Source: Site-B1 sp963722665
GTDB taxonomy: Bacteria; Bacteroidota; Bacteroidia; Flavobacteriales; Flavobacteriaceae
Length of the DNA stretch: 64,000 nucleotides
Assembly (NCBI GenBank): GCA_963722665.1
Contig: CAVRNW010000032.1
Location: 1-64,000 of the forward strand
Direction of reading: 5' to 3'
Made by a program: the position numbers and the translations under genes. Each line of letters begins with the position of its first letter. Position 1 is the first letter of the stretch. Of the stretch, positions 54,343 to 63,504 are shown in pieces. The notes beneath the pieces were generated by a model. The model was not told where the DNA came from and did no database searches. It saw nothing but the letters and a program-made list of their open reading frames with translations.

Positions 54343-55533
54343 ATGCCAACAATATCTAATAAGGGCAAAATGATGCCTCAATCGCCTATCAGAAAGCTTG
54401 TCCCTTATGCTGAAGATGCTAAAAAACGAGGGATTAAAGTATATCATTTAAATATAGGCCAACCCGATATAAAAACCCCTGAGGTTGCCTTAAATGCAGT
54501 TAAAAACAATACCCTGAAAATCGTAGAGTATAGTCGATCTGAAGGTTCAGAAGAATACAGGACTAAACTGGCAGGATATTATGCTAAAAATAACATACAT
54601 GTATCGGCGACCGATATAATTATAACAACCGGAGGAAGCGAGGCTTTATTGTTTACTTTTGGAAGTGTCATGGATTCAGGTGATGAAGTCATCATTCCGG
54701 AGCCTTTCTATGCAAATTACAATGGGTTTTCAACTGCTTCTGGAGTAAATGTAGTTCCGGTTATTTCAAAGATCGATACAAATTTTGCTCTGCCACCAAT
54801 TGAAGATTTTGAAAAACTTATTACACCAAAAACAAAGGCAATATTAATATGCAATCCCGGAAATCCGACAGGATACCTGTATAGTAAAGATGAAATTGAT
54901 AAACTGGCTAAAATCGTCAAAAAGCACGATCTGTTTTTAATTGCCGATGAAGTTTACAGAGAATTTGTCTATGATGGGGAAAAACATCATTCCGTAATGG
55001 AATTAGACGGGCTTGAGGAACATGCTATAATGATTGATTCTGTATCAAAACGATACAGTATGTGTGGAGCAAGAATAGGCTGTATTGTGTCAAAAAACAA
55101 ACAAGTAATTGAAACTGCTCTTAAATTTGCCCAAGCCCGATTGAGCCCTCCTACATATGCTCAAATAGCCAGTGAGGCAGCGTTAGAGACTCCACAAAGC
55201 TATTTTGATGCCGTTATAGAGGAATATGTTGACAGGAGAAACACCTTGATAAAAGAGCTCAAAAAAATTGATGGTGTTAAAGTGGCTAAACCCAAAGGGG
55301 CCTTTTATTGCATTGCAGAATTACCTGTTACAGATGCCGATGATTTCTCACAATGGTTATTGGAAAAATTCAGTTTAAATGGAGAAACAGTAATGGTTGC
55401 TCCGGCTGCCGGATTCTACTCCACACCGGGTTTAGGAAAGAATCAGGTTAGAATTGCTTATGTTCTCAAGAAAGAAGATCTAATAAATTCTGTTAACATT
55501 CTTAAAGAGGCCTTGAAAAAATATAATTCTTAA
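54343..55533 (+). CDS. PLP-dependent class I/II aminotransferase (aspartate aminotransferase-like)
   Basis: A 396-residue fold-type I aminotransferase: YHLNIGQPDIKTPEVAL, ITTGGSEALLFTFGSVMD, ICNPGNPTGYLYSKDEI, ADEVYREFVYDG, the PLP lysine in DSVSKRYSMCGARIG, and RIAYVLKKEDL. It is close to bacterial type Ib aspartate aminotransferases. It shares its last base with the murB start (TAATG). Confidence 0.9.
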   Translation: MPTISNKGKMMPQSPIRKLVPYAEDAKKRGIKVYHLNIGQPDIKTPEVALNAVKNNTLKIVEYSRSEGSEEYRTKLAGYYAKNNIHVSATDIIITTGGSEALLFTFGSVMDSGDEVIIPEPFYANYNGFSTASGVNVVPVISKIDTNFALPPIEDFEKLITPKTKAILICNPGNPTGYLYSKDEIDKLAKIVKKHDLFLIADEVYREFVYDGEKHHSVMELDGLEEHAIMIDSVSKRYSMCGARIGCIVSKNKQVIETALKFAQARLSPPTYAQIASEAALETPQSYFDAVIEEYVDRRNTLIKELKKIDGVKVAKPKGAFYCIAELPVTDADDFSQWLLEKFSLNGETVMVAPAAGFYSTPGLGKNQVRIAYVLKKEDLINSVNILKEALKKYNS

Positions 55534-56546
55534 TGAGAATATTAAAAAACATATCCTTAAAGCCTTATAATACTTTTGGAATTGAAGCCTCCGCAAGGGA
55601 ATTTGTTGATGTCACATCAGTAAAGGATTTAAAAGAAGCATTAAAAATAAAAGACAGTTCAAATAAATTCATCCTAGGAGGAGGAAGTAATCTACTTTTA
55701 ACAAAAAATATTGAGGGACTTGTAATCCATATTAATATTAAGGGTAAAGAAGTCATTAAGGAAGAGAACGGATTTGTAAACGTAAAAATTCAAGCTGGAG
55801 AGAACTGGCATGAATTTGTATTATGGTGCATTGAGAATAATTTTGGAGGTGTAGAAAATCTGTCATTAATCCCGGGAAATGTTGGTACTGCTCCAATTCA
55901 GAATATTGGTGCCTATGGTGTGGAAATAAAAGACGTATTTGTTGAATGTGAAACAATTTGCATTGAAACTCTTGAAACCAGGACATTTACTCATAAGGAC
56001 TGTAAATTTGACTACAGAAACTCCATTTTTAAACAAGATCTAAAAGGAAAATATATAATAACCAATGTAACTTTTAAGCTTAGTTCGGAAAATCATGACC
56101 TTAAAACGTCATATGGTGCCATACAATCAGAACTTAAGGAGCGACGCATAGCAACCCCAAGCATAAAAGATGTTTCTGATGCTGTTATAAGTATTAGACA
56201 AAGCAAATTACCCGATCCTAAGGAAATTGGAAATAGTGGCAGTTTTTTCAAAAACCCTGTAATTCCGATTGAACATTTTAATGATTTGCTCTTAAATTTC
56301 CCGGAAATGCCAAGTTACCAGATATCTGAAAGCCAGATTAAAATTCCGGCTGGCTGGTTAATTGAAAAAGCAGGGTTTAAAGGCAAGCGATTTGGGGATT
56401 ATGGCGTTCATAAAAAACAAGCCTTAGTTCTGGTAAATTATGGCTCTTCAAATGGAAATGATATCTACGATCTATCAAAACTTATTCAAAAGACCATAAA
56501 AAGAATTTTTAATATAGATCTTGAAGCAGAAGTCAACGTGATTTAG
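55533..56546 (+). CDS. murB: UDP-N-acetylenolpyruvoylglucosamine reductase
   Basis: MurB reduces the enolpyruvyl group to make UDP-MurNAc. The 337-residue type I enzyme shows FILGGGSNLLLTKNIEG (FAD binding), LSLIPGNVGTAPIQNIGAYG, FDYRNSIFKQ, NSGSFFKNPVIP (catalytic Ser) and SESQIKIPAGWLIEKAGFKG. It is coupled to the aminotransferase gene by a TAATG junction. Confidence 0.94.
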   Translation: MRILKNISLKPYNTFGIEASAREFVDVTSVKDLKEALKIKDSSNKFILGGGSNLLLTKNIEGLVIHINIKGKEVIKEENGFVNVKIQAGENWHEFVLWCIENNFGGVENLSLIPGNVGTAPIQNIGAYGVEIKDVFVECETICIETLETRTFTHKDCKFDYRNSIFKQDLKGKYIITNVTFKLSSENHDLKTSYGAIQSELKERRIATPSIKDVSDAVISIRQSKLPDPKEIGNSGSFFKNPVIPIEHFNDLLLNFPEMPSYQISESQIKIPAGWLIEKAGFKGKRFGDYGVHKKQALVLVNYGSSNGNDIYDLSKLIQKTIKRIFNIDLEAEVNVI

Positions 56547-56719
56547 ACCTTTTTTTACCGTCATATTTTACATAAAAACGCCCCAAATTTCATTTCAACT
56601 TATTTCTGGGCTATTCATCTAAATCTTTATATTCTAAGTCTTTCATTTTATACTTTTGGTTTAATTGATTAAAGAATTTATTTTTTGATTAATTAAAATT
56701 CCCTCCTTAAAAAAAATGA

Positions 56720-57610
56720 ATGAGTTTTATTAACAAAATTAAGTATACCCTCAAGCGTCATCCGTTCTTGATGAAGGCAAGATGGTTTATGATTACACGG
56801 GAGCCAAGGTTTTCCAAGTTTAGGGAAGAGAATTACAATGCTTACAACAGAAAAGAAGATATTCACTCCATATTTTATGAGGATAATCCTTTAACGGAAT
56901 CTGAACAGAAATTATCTACTTTGGTCAAGGTTATAAAAATTGCCGAACATTTTAATACATTCTTTAAACGAGGACATGGATTGGGTTACTCATCCAAGGA
57001 TAGTTACATTACAATGCGCTATAAAAAAGGCGGAGTATGCAGTGATTATGCACAAGTATTTTTGAATTTTTGTATCATAAATGACATAAAAGTCAGAGAA
57101 TGGGGAATTGGTGTACCTGGAATGGCTGGCGGACACTCCATAAATGAATTCTTTTCTGAAGAATTAAACAAGTGGATATTGATCGATATCCATAACTGTG
57201 TATTCGTTATGAATAAAACTTCAAAAGAATTGTTATCGGTTAAACAATTGGTAGATTATATAAGTGGATTCAATGCTGATAACCTGATATTAGAAGATAT
57301 GGTGGATAACAGAAAAGGTTCAAGCAAAGAATACTTAGCAAAATACTTTTTTAATGACAAAAATCTCTTTTTCCTTATCACCAATTACAAAGTGAGTAAA
57401 ATGGACTCGCTTTTGGCTTTTCAAAACAGAGTGCCTTTGGTTTTGATACATACTATTTTAATCATTTTAAGACGATATTTTAATTATATGTTCTATGTGA
57501 ATGAAACTAATTTAGCACAGGTAAGAGAATCGTTAAAGCCTATAATTCAATATAATTATGCCAAATCGTATGAGAAACGATTGGCAGAAGGAACTTTTGC
57601 AGAAGCATAA
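56720..57610 (+). CDS. Transglutaminase-like cysteine protease-fold protein
   Basis: A 296-residue protein without a signal peptide. Residues about 85-165 show the transglutaminase-core pattern: GGVCSDYAQVFLNFC (Cys), GMAGGHSINEFFS (His) and KWILIDIHNCVFV (Asp). One hydrophobic segment (VPLVLIHTILIILRR) lies near residue 240. Neighbours suggest no pathway, and a cell-envelope or EPS role is possible but unproven. A strong terminator follows. Confidence 0.8.
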   Translation: MSFINKIKYTLKRHPFLMKARWFMITREPRFSKFREENYNAYNRKEDIHSIFYEDNPLTESEQKLSTLVKVIKIAEHFNTFFKRGHGLGYSSKDSYITMRYKKGGVCSDYAQVFLNFCIINDIKVREWGIGVPGMAGGHSINEFFSEELNKWILIDIHNCVFVMNKTSKELLSVKQLVDYISGFNADNLILEDMVDNRKGSSKEYLAKYFFNDKNLFFLITNYKVSKMDSLLAFQNRVPLVLIHTILIILRRYFNYMFYVNETNLAQVRESLKPIIQYNYAKSYEKRLAEGTFAEA

Positions 57611-57614
57611 AATT

Positions 57615-57647
57615 AAAAAAGCCTTACAGTTGTAAGGCTTTTTTTTT
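57615..57647 (+). terminator. Terminator after transglutaminase-like gene
   Basis: GCCTTACA (57621-57628) pairs with TGTAAGGC (57631-57638), with six A before and nine T after the stem. Confidence 0.9.
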
Positions 57648-57835
57648 AGATAATTGATTTTTTTTGAAAAAGCTATTAATCAATCTTCGTTGAAGTAACA
57701 ATTATCTAAATGTTTTTTAACCTAATTTTACTACCTTAGATTAAAACATAATGCTTTCAATATATTTACGTTATAAATTCGGATTTAGATGTTTTACTGC
57801 ACTACTAAATTTTTTAACTAAGTATTATTATCAAT

Positions 57836-58366
57836 ATGCGTAGCCAAATAGAAAAGGATATTATTCAATTATTAAAAGATCGCGATAAAAAAGCGTTGAC
57901 ACTTTTGTATAATAATTATTCCGATTCATTGTTTGGTGTAGCCATGAAAATAACAAGGGATGAAGCATTAGCAAAAGATGCTTTACAAGAGAGTTTTATT
58001 AAGATCTGGAAGAATTCTCATAAATACGATCCAAAAAAGGCTAAACTATTCACCTGGTTATATAGAATCACAAGAAATACTGCTATTGATAAACTTAGAA
58101 GTTTCAATAACAGGAATAGTAAAGAAGTCCAAATTGAATATTCCAACGTATATAGTATAGCAACGAATAGTTTAAACCAGGATGTCATGGATTTAAAACA
58201 ACACGTTGGAAAATTGGACCAAAAGTATAAAACTGTTATTAACGCATTGTTTTTTGAAGGCATGACCCAACAGGAAGCAAGCGATGAATTGGACATACCT
58301 CTGGGGACTATTAAGTCAAGACTTAAAATAGCTCTTAGAGAATTAAAAAAAATATACAATGTATAG
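57836..58366 (+). CDS. ECF-type RNA polymerase sigma factor
   Basis: A 176-residue sigma-70 family protein with region 2 (LTLLYNNYSDSLFGVAMKIT, LAKDALQESFIKIWKN, LFTWLYRITRNTAIDKLR) and region 4 (GMTQQEASDELDIPLGTIKS) only, typical of ECF factors. It is 24 bases before an RskA-like anti-sigma gene, the usual pair, so it is probably held inactive at the membrane until a signal is received. Signal unknown. Confidence 0.9.
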   Translation: MRSQIEKDIIQLLKDRDKKALTLLYNNYSDSLFGVAMKITRDEALAKDALQESFIKIWKNSHKYDPKKAKLFTWLYRITRNTAIDKLRSFNNRNSKEVQIEYSNVYSIATNSLNQDVMDLKQHVGKLDQKYKTVINALFFEGMTQQEASDELDIPLGTIKSRLKIALRELKKIYNV

Positions 58367-58390
58367 TTTTGGAATATTAAATTATAAATT

Positions 58391-59182
58391 ATGAAAGATC
58401 TTTACTCTTTTTTAGAATCAGGTCTGTTAGAGAAATATGTCGTTGGTGATACTAACGATCAAGAAAATAAGACAGTAGAAAACTATATTTCTACATACCC
58501 TGAAGTGAAATCTAAATACGAATTGCTTCAAGATAATCTTGAAGTAATATCAGAACTTAATGCTGTACCTGCGCCTAATGATTCATTGAACTTTATTTTG
58601 GATTCAGTTGATGAAAGCAAAGTCGTCCATATACATGCAAGAACTAAAAGAGTCTCTATTTGGTTTAGCATAGCTGCTTCTGCGGCTGCAATACTGTTTG
58701 CAGCGACAACAACATTCTTTTTTCTGCAAAATCAAAAATTGATTGATGAGAATCAGGTTGTTGTGGAAGAAATTTTTGATCTAAGAGGTGATATTCAGGA
58801 CACAAACAGTAAATTGGAAAGTGTTATGCAACAATTTATGCGATTAAATAATCCTGAAACAGAAAAATACATTATTAGAGGAAACAGGCGGGCTAAGAAC
58901 CTAAAAACGGTTGCCTATATAAATCCAAAAGAAAAAACTTCCATGATAGAAGTTGTATCCTTACCTCAATTACCTGAAGAGCAGTGTTACCAAATGTGGG
59001 CACAATTACAGGATAATATGGTCAACTTGGGTATATTGGATGCCGCAAATACAGATCTTAGGTCGATTCCTTATACAGAAAACGCTTTAGGATTTGAAAT
59101 TACAATTGAACCTAAAGGTGGTAATGAAATCGCCACAATAGAAAACTCGGTTGCCAATATTAAATTGCAAAAAAACAAATAA
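58391..59182 (+). CDS. RskA-family membrane anti-sigma factor
   Basis: A 263-residue single-pass protein: cytoplasmic N-terminal anti-sigma region (about 1-85, LLEKYVVGDTNDQENKTVEN), one transmembrane segment (about 92-112), a short coiled coil (about 118-145) and an extracytoplasmic RskA C-terminal domain with VVSLPQLPEEQCYQMWAQL and LGFEITIEPKGG. It should bind the ECF sigma factor encoded upstream. A terminator follows. Confidence 0.88.
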   Translation: MKDLYSFLESGLLEKYVVGDTNDQENKTVENYISTYPEVKSKYELLQDNLEVISELNAVPAPNDSLNFILDSVDESKVVHIHARTKRVSIWFSIAASAAAILFAATTTFFFLQNQKLIDENQVVVEEIFDLRGDIQDTNSKLESVMQQFMRLNNPETEKYIIRGNRRAKNLKTVAYINPKEKTSMIEVVSLPQLPEEQCYQMWAQLQDNMVNLGILDAANTDLRSIPYTENALGFEITIEPKGGNEIATIENSVANIKLQKNK

Positions 59183-59202
59183 TTACTATTCACCATATCT
59201 AT

Positions 59203-59229
59203 AAAAAGTTCCCCATGTGGGAACTTTTT
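59203..59229 (+). terminator. Terminator of the sigma/anti-sigma operon
   Basis: AAAAAGTTCCC pairs with GGGAACTTTTT around a five-base loop. Confidence 0.85.
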
Positions 59230-59247
59230 AGTTTCAGACTAATGCAT

Positions 59248-59255
59248 TATCTTTG
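59248..59255 (+). promoter_or_regulatory. Predicted -7 promoter element
   Basis: TATCTTTG matches TAnnTTTG and lies 17 bases before the small membrane-protein gene, so the leader would be very short. Confidence 0.55.
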
Positions 59256-59272
59256 CAGGAAAATTACCTATA

Positions 59273-59476
59273 ATGAAACTTCTATTAATAACTTTGGTGC
59301 TTTTATCGTTAGCCGTCGCAGGTATTGCAATTAAAATTTGGGCTAAAAAAGATGGAAAATTTGCAGGTACTTGTGCCAGTCAAAGTCCCTATTTGAATAA
59401 AGATGGTGAAGCATGTGGGTTTTGCGGTAAGACTTCGGATCAATTTAAAGACTGCAAGGAAAATCATCATTCATAA
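59273..59476 (+). CDS. Small membrane-anchored or secreted Cys-rich protein
   Basis: A 67-residue protein with an N-terminal hydrophobic segment (about 1-23) and a short exposed part with four Cys (GTCAS, EACGFCG, KDCKE), a CxxC among them, suggesting metal binding or a disulfide. It is five bases before the glycosyltransferase gene. Similar short proteins are annotated in Flavobacteria as membrane or secreted proteins; function unknown. Confidence 0.75.
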   Translation: MKLLLITLVLLSLAVAGIAIKIWAKKDGKFAGTCASQSPYLNKDGEACGFCGKTSDQFKDCKENHHS

Positions 59477-59481
59477 TTCAA

Positions 59482-60594
59482 ATGGGTTACCTTGATATTG
59501 TTTACTACATTTTTCTAGTTGTAGTTATTATTCAGGTTGCCTACTACCTTATTATTTTCAGAATATTTGCGTTTTCAAAGCCTGAAAAACAAACATCAAA
59601 AAATATTGCTGTATCTGTTATTATCTGTGCTAAGAACGAAGCAGACAACTTAAAACAATTCATTCCTTTAATTGCAAATCAGGAATTTTCAGATTTTGAA
59701 ATAGTTTTGATCAATGATGCCTCTGTAGATAATTCTCTCAAGGTTATGGAAGAACTGGCTCAAAAATATAATAAAATTAAAATTGTTGATGTTAAAAACA
59801 ACGAAGCATTTTGGGCTAACAAAAAATATGCCTTAACCTTAGGTATTAAAGTTGCTAAACATGATTATCTGTTGTTCACTGATGCGGACTGTAAGCCAAT
59901 TTCTAAATATTGGATTAAGGAAATGAGTAGTCATTTCACGAATGAAAAAACTGTCATTTTGGGTTATGGAGGATACGATAAGGTCAAAAATTCGTTCCTG
60001 AATAAATTGATCAGATACGAGACCATTTTTACTGCTATCCAATATTTCTCCTTTGCAAAATTTGGGATACCATATATGGGAGTAGGTCGAAATTTAGCAT
60101 ACAGAAAGGATGAATTTTACGAGGTCAATGGTTTCGTAGATCATATGAACATCAATTCCGGCGATGATGATCTGTTTGTTAATAATGTGGCTACAAAAGA
60201 TAATACGGCCTTGTGCTATACTCCAAACAGCTTTACAAAATCAATTCCAAAACAGACATTTTTACAATGGTTTAAGCAAAAAAGACGTCATGTATCTACT
60301 GCCAATCGTTATAAATTACTTCACAAATTACTGTTGGCAGAATTTTATTCTTCCCAAATACTATTTTGGTCATTAGGTGTGTTTTTATTAGTAATGAACT
60401 TTAAATTCTATGTGGTCGTATCCTTGTTTCTGCTTATTATTGCCATTAAATATATCATAATTGGATTTTCTTCCAAGAAATTAAACGAACCTGATCTTAT
60501 AATTCTTGCTCCTGTTTTAGAATTGTTTCTAATATTCTTTCAATTCTCTATCTTTATAAATAATCTTATCTCAAAACCAGCGCATTGGAAATAG
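59482..60594 (+). CDS. Family 2 glycosyltransferase
   Basis: A 370-residue membrane glycosyltransferase: N-terminal span (about 5-28), GT-A core with VSVIICAKNEADNLKQFIPL, VLINDASVDNS, LLFTDADCKPIS (DxD), SGDDDLFVNN and QWFKQKRRH, then two to three C-terminal spans (about 288-365). It is likely to act in cell-envelope lipid or polysaccharide glycosylation; donor and acceptor unknown. It overlaps the next sigma-factor gene by 10 bases. Confidence 0.87.
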   Translation: MGYLDIVYYIFLVVVIIQVAYYLIIFRIFAFSKPEKQTSKNIAVSVIICAKNEADNLKQFIPLIANQEFSDFEIVLINDASVDNSLKVMEELAQKYNKIKIVDVKNNEAFWANKKYALTLGIKVAKHDYLLFTDADCKPISKYWIKEMSSHFTNEKTVILGYGGYDKVKNSFLNKLIRYETIFTAIQYFSFAKFGIPYMGVGRNLAYRKDEFYEVNGFVDHMNINSGDDDLFVNNVATKDNTALCYTPNSFTKSIPKQTFLQWFKQKRRHVSTANRYKLLHKLLLAEFYSSQILFWSLGVFLLVMNFKFYVVVSLFLLIIAIKYIIIGFSSKKLNEPDLIILAPVLELFLIFFQFSIFINNLISKPAHWK

Positions 60595-61133
60595 ACGAAG
60601 CTATTGAAAAAGCAAAAAAAAATGATCAAAAGGCTTTCAGTTTTCTATTAGATACCTTTTGGGATGATGTTTATGGGTTTCAGTTAAAAAGAATAGAAAA
60701 TGAAAATGATGCAGAAGATATTACCATTCAGACATTTTCCAAAGCTTTTGATAAAATTGACACTTATAATCCGGAATATAAATTCAAAACCTGGCTGATC
60801 GCTATTTCAAAGAATATCCATATTGATCTTATTAGAAAAAGAAAAAAATCAGTTAATGAGGACCTATCCCATGAAAATGAACAAAAAGTCCTTGAAATTC
60901 TTGATACAGCTCCTTCTCCTGAAGATAAGATAATTACAGAGCAAAACTTAGTAAAATTGCTACGAGATATTAAAAAACTAAAACCACATTACCAGGAAGT
61001 AATTAATTTGCGTTTTTTTCAAGAATTAAGTTATAAAGAAATATCTAAAGAACTAAAAGAGCCTATTAATAATGTTAAGGTTAAATTACTGAGAGCCAAA
61101 AAACTTCTGGCTGAAATAATTCAGAAAAAATAA
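60585..61133 (+). CDS. Sigma-70 family RNA polymerase sigma factor (ECF-like)
   Basis: A 182-residue sigma factor with region 2 (FLLDTFWDDVYGFQLKRIEN, AEDITIQTFSKAFDKID, KTWLIAISKNIHIDLIRK) and region 4 (LRFFQELSYKEISKELKE). It overlaps the glycosyltransferase end by ten bases and the transporter start by one base. No anti-sigma gene adjoins it, so it may be controlled by its level or by a distant partner. Confidence 0.88.
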   Translation: MEIDEAIEKAKKNDQKAFSFLLDTFWDDVYGFQLKRIENENDAEDITIQTFSKAFDKIDTYNPEYKFKTWLIAISKNIHIDLIRKRKKSVNEDLSHENEQKVLEILDTAPSPEDKIITEQNLVKLLRDIKKLKPHYQEVINLRFFQELSYKEISKELKEPINNVKVKLLRAKKLLAEIIQKK

Positions 61134-62345
61134 TGCTCAATAAGTTTCAAAAATTGGGCCCTGGTTTACTATTTGCAGGCGCTGCGATTGGAGTGTCACA
61201 TCTGGTTCAATCAACACGAGCCGGTGCCGATTTTGGATTTGGCTTAATCTGGGCATTATTACTGGTTCACTTATTTAAATATCCCTTTTTTCAGTTTGCA
61301 CCTCGCTATGCAAATGCCACGGGAGAAAGTCTTCTTGAAGGGTATAAAAAACTAGGCAAAGGTGTTTTAGTTACTTATTTTGTATTGACCTTTGCTACGA
61401 TGTTCACTATTCAAACCGCTGTTACAATTGTTACGGCAGGAATTGCCAGCACTTTATCCGGAAATGTAATAAGTACAGAGATATGGAGTGTAATCATATT
61501 ACTTATTTGTGTATCAGTTCTAATAATAGGTCGATATAAATTTCTGGATAGTTTAATGAAGGTGATAATTGTGACGCTTACCATAAGCACATTAATTGCT
61601 GTTATACTTAGCTTTTAAAGATTCTGATCAAGTTCATTCCATTAGGCAGGTATTGCCAAAAAATGAATTAGAAATTGCTTTTCTTATCGCTTTTATGGGA
61701 TGGATGCCAGCTCCCTTAGATATCTCAGTCTGGCATTCACTTTGGTCTATAGAAAAGAAAAAGTCAGTTACAATAAAAACCAAATCTGCCCTTTTTGATT
61801 TTAATATTGGCTATATAAGCACAATCGTGCTGGGAATTGGTTTCGTTAGTCTTGGCGCCCTGGTAATGTTTAATAGTGGGGAGAACTTTAGTAATTCTGC
61901 TTCAGTATTTTCCAGTCAGTTAATTAGTATGTATACGAAAAGTCTGGGTAACTGGGCTTATATCCTTATTGGTATTGCAGCCTTAACAACAATGTTTAGT
62001 ACAACACTTACAACCTTGGACGCATCGCCACGAGCAATGCATAAAACAACACAATTACTGTTTAACAAAAACTACTCCAAAGGATATCTGTTTTGGATCG
62101 GACTATTAACAATCGGTACCATATCAATTTTCTTTTTCTTTATTTCAGAAATGGGTCTGTTAGTAAAAACAGCAACAATTCTTTCTTTTATTACTGCTCC
62201 TTTCTATGCCATAGTAAACTACAAACTCATTTGCAGTCGACATACACCTAAGAAATGGCGACCTGGCCCTGGGCTTCATATTTTAAGTTGGTTAGGAATA
62301 CTTTTTTTAGTTGTGTTTAGTATTTGGTACTTAACAATATTGTAA
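61133..62345 (+). pseudogene. Nramp-related divalent metal transporter, frameshifted
   Basis: A membrane protein of about 403 residues with some eleven spans. FQKLGPGLLFAGAAIGVSHL opens the first span; FMGWMPAPLDISVWHSLW corresponds to the sixth. The canonical Nramp DPGN (span 1) and MPH (span 6) motifs are absent, replaced by SHLVQSTRAGA and MPAPLD. An extra A near 61610 (CTTaGCTTTT) breaks the frame; correction gives VILAFKDSDQVHSIRQ. It overlaps the sigma gene by one base. Substrate not predictable. Confidence 0.83.
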
Positions 62346-62368
62346 GATTTTTTTAAGATATTACTTTG

Positions 62369-62376
62369 TATCTTTG
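62369..62376 (+). promoter_or_regulatory. Predicted -7 promoter element for lipA
   Basis: TATCTTTG matches TAnnTTTG and lies 18 bases before the lipA start. Confidence 0.5.
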
Positions 62377-62394
62377 CGGCTTTATATTGTAAAC

Positions 62395-63273
62395 ATGGAT
62401 TCAACGACATCTTCAAATATATTGCCTGCAAGAGAAGGAAAACCAAAATGGTTGCGTGTAAAATTGCCTACCGGTAAAAAGTATACAGAATTAAGAGGAT
62501 TAGTAGATAAGTATCAATTAAACACAATTTGTACTTCCGGAAGTTGCCCTAATATGGGAGAATGCTGGGGAGAAGGAACTGCTACTTTCATGATTTTGGG
62601 TAACATTTGTACTCGATCCTGTGGATTTTGCGGTGTTAAAACAGGCAGACCAGAATCTGTTGATTGGGATGAACCGGAAAAGGTAGCACGTTCCATAAAA
62701 ATTATGAATATAAAACATGCTGTTCTCACGAGTGTTGACAGAGATGATCTTAAGGATATGGGAAGTATTCTCTGGGCGGAAACTGTTAATGCAGTAAGAC
62801 GGATGAATCCCGAAACTACGTTAGAAACTCTTATACCTGATTTTCAAGGAATAACTAAGCACATTGACCGAATTGTAGAAGTGGCGCCTGAAGTTGTTTC
62901 TCATAATATCGAAACAGTTAGAAGACTAACTCGTGAAGTTAGAATTCAAGCTAAATACGATAGAAGTATGGGTGTTTTAAAGTATTTAAAAGATTCCGGA
63001 CAAAGACGTACTAAATCAGGGATTATGCTTGGACTTGGGGAAACACGTGAAGAAGTGATTGAAACTTTGCATGATCTAAAAAATGCAAAAGTTGATGTAG
63101 TAACAATTGGCCAATACCTGCAGCCTTCAAAAAACCATTTACCTGTCAAACAATTCATATTACCTGATCAGTTTGAGGAATATAAACAAATTGGACTGGA
63201 TCTAGGTTTTCGTCATGTAGAAAGCAGTGCTTTGGTGCGTTCCTCTTACAAGGCCCAAAAGCATATAAATTAA
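62395..63273 (+). CDS. lipA: Lipoyl synthase
   Basis: LipA inserts two sulfurs into octanoyl-protein to make lipoate, needed by pyruvate and 2-oxoglutarate dehydrogenases. The 292-residue radical-SAM enzyme has the auxiliary cluster motif CTSGSCPNMGECW, the SAM cluster motif CTRSCGFCGV and the C-terminal RSSY motif (ALVRSSYKAQ). I chose ATG 62395 (MDSTTSSN) because the longer frame opens inside the promoter. Confidence 0.94.
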   Translation: MDSTTSSNILPAREGKPKWLRVKLPTGKKYTELRGLVDKYQLNTICTSGSCPNMGECWGEGTATFMILGNICTRSCGFCGVKTGRPESVDWDEPEKVARSIKIMNIKHAVLTSVDRDDLKDMGSILWAETVNAVRRMNPETTLETLIPDFQGITKHIDRIVEVAPEVVSHNIETVRRLTREVRIQAKYDRSMGVLKYLKDSGQRRTKSGIMLGLGETREEVIETLHDLKNAKVDVVTIGQYLQPSKNHLPVKQFILPDQFEEYKQIGLDLGFRHVESSALVRSSYKAQKHIN

Positions 63274-63504
63274 ATTTTTTTAGAGGGTTTAGGCGAAATA
63301 GAGAAAAGTTAATATTTTCATTTAAATCAGTTTCGTAAATACCTAAATATCAGATTTTTAATTAAAACAGAGATCTTCTTTTTACCTAATCTTGTACTAA
63401 ACCAAGTGGTTTAATCCTTAAATGATAGAATATATTTGCATTTTATCGTAAAAATCACCACTTTTGTCGAGGAATTTATTTATTTTTATTACTTTAGCCA
63501 GAGT

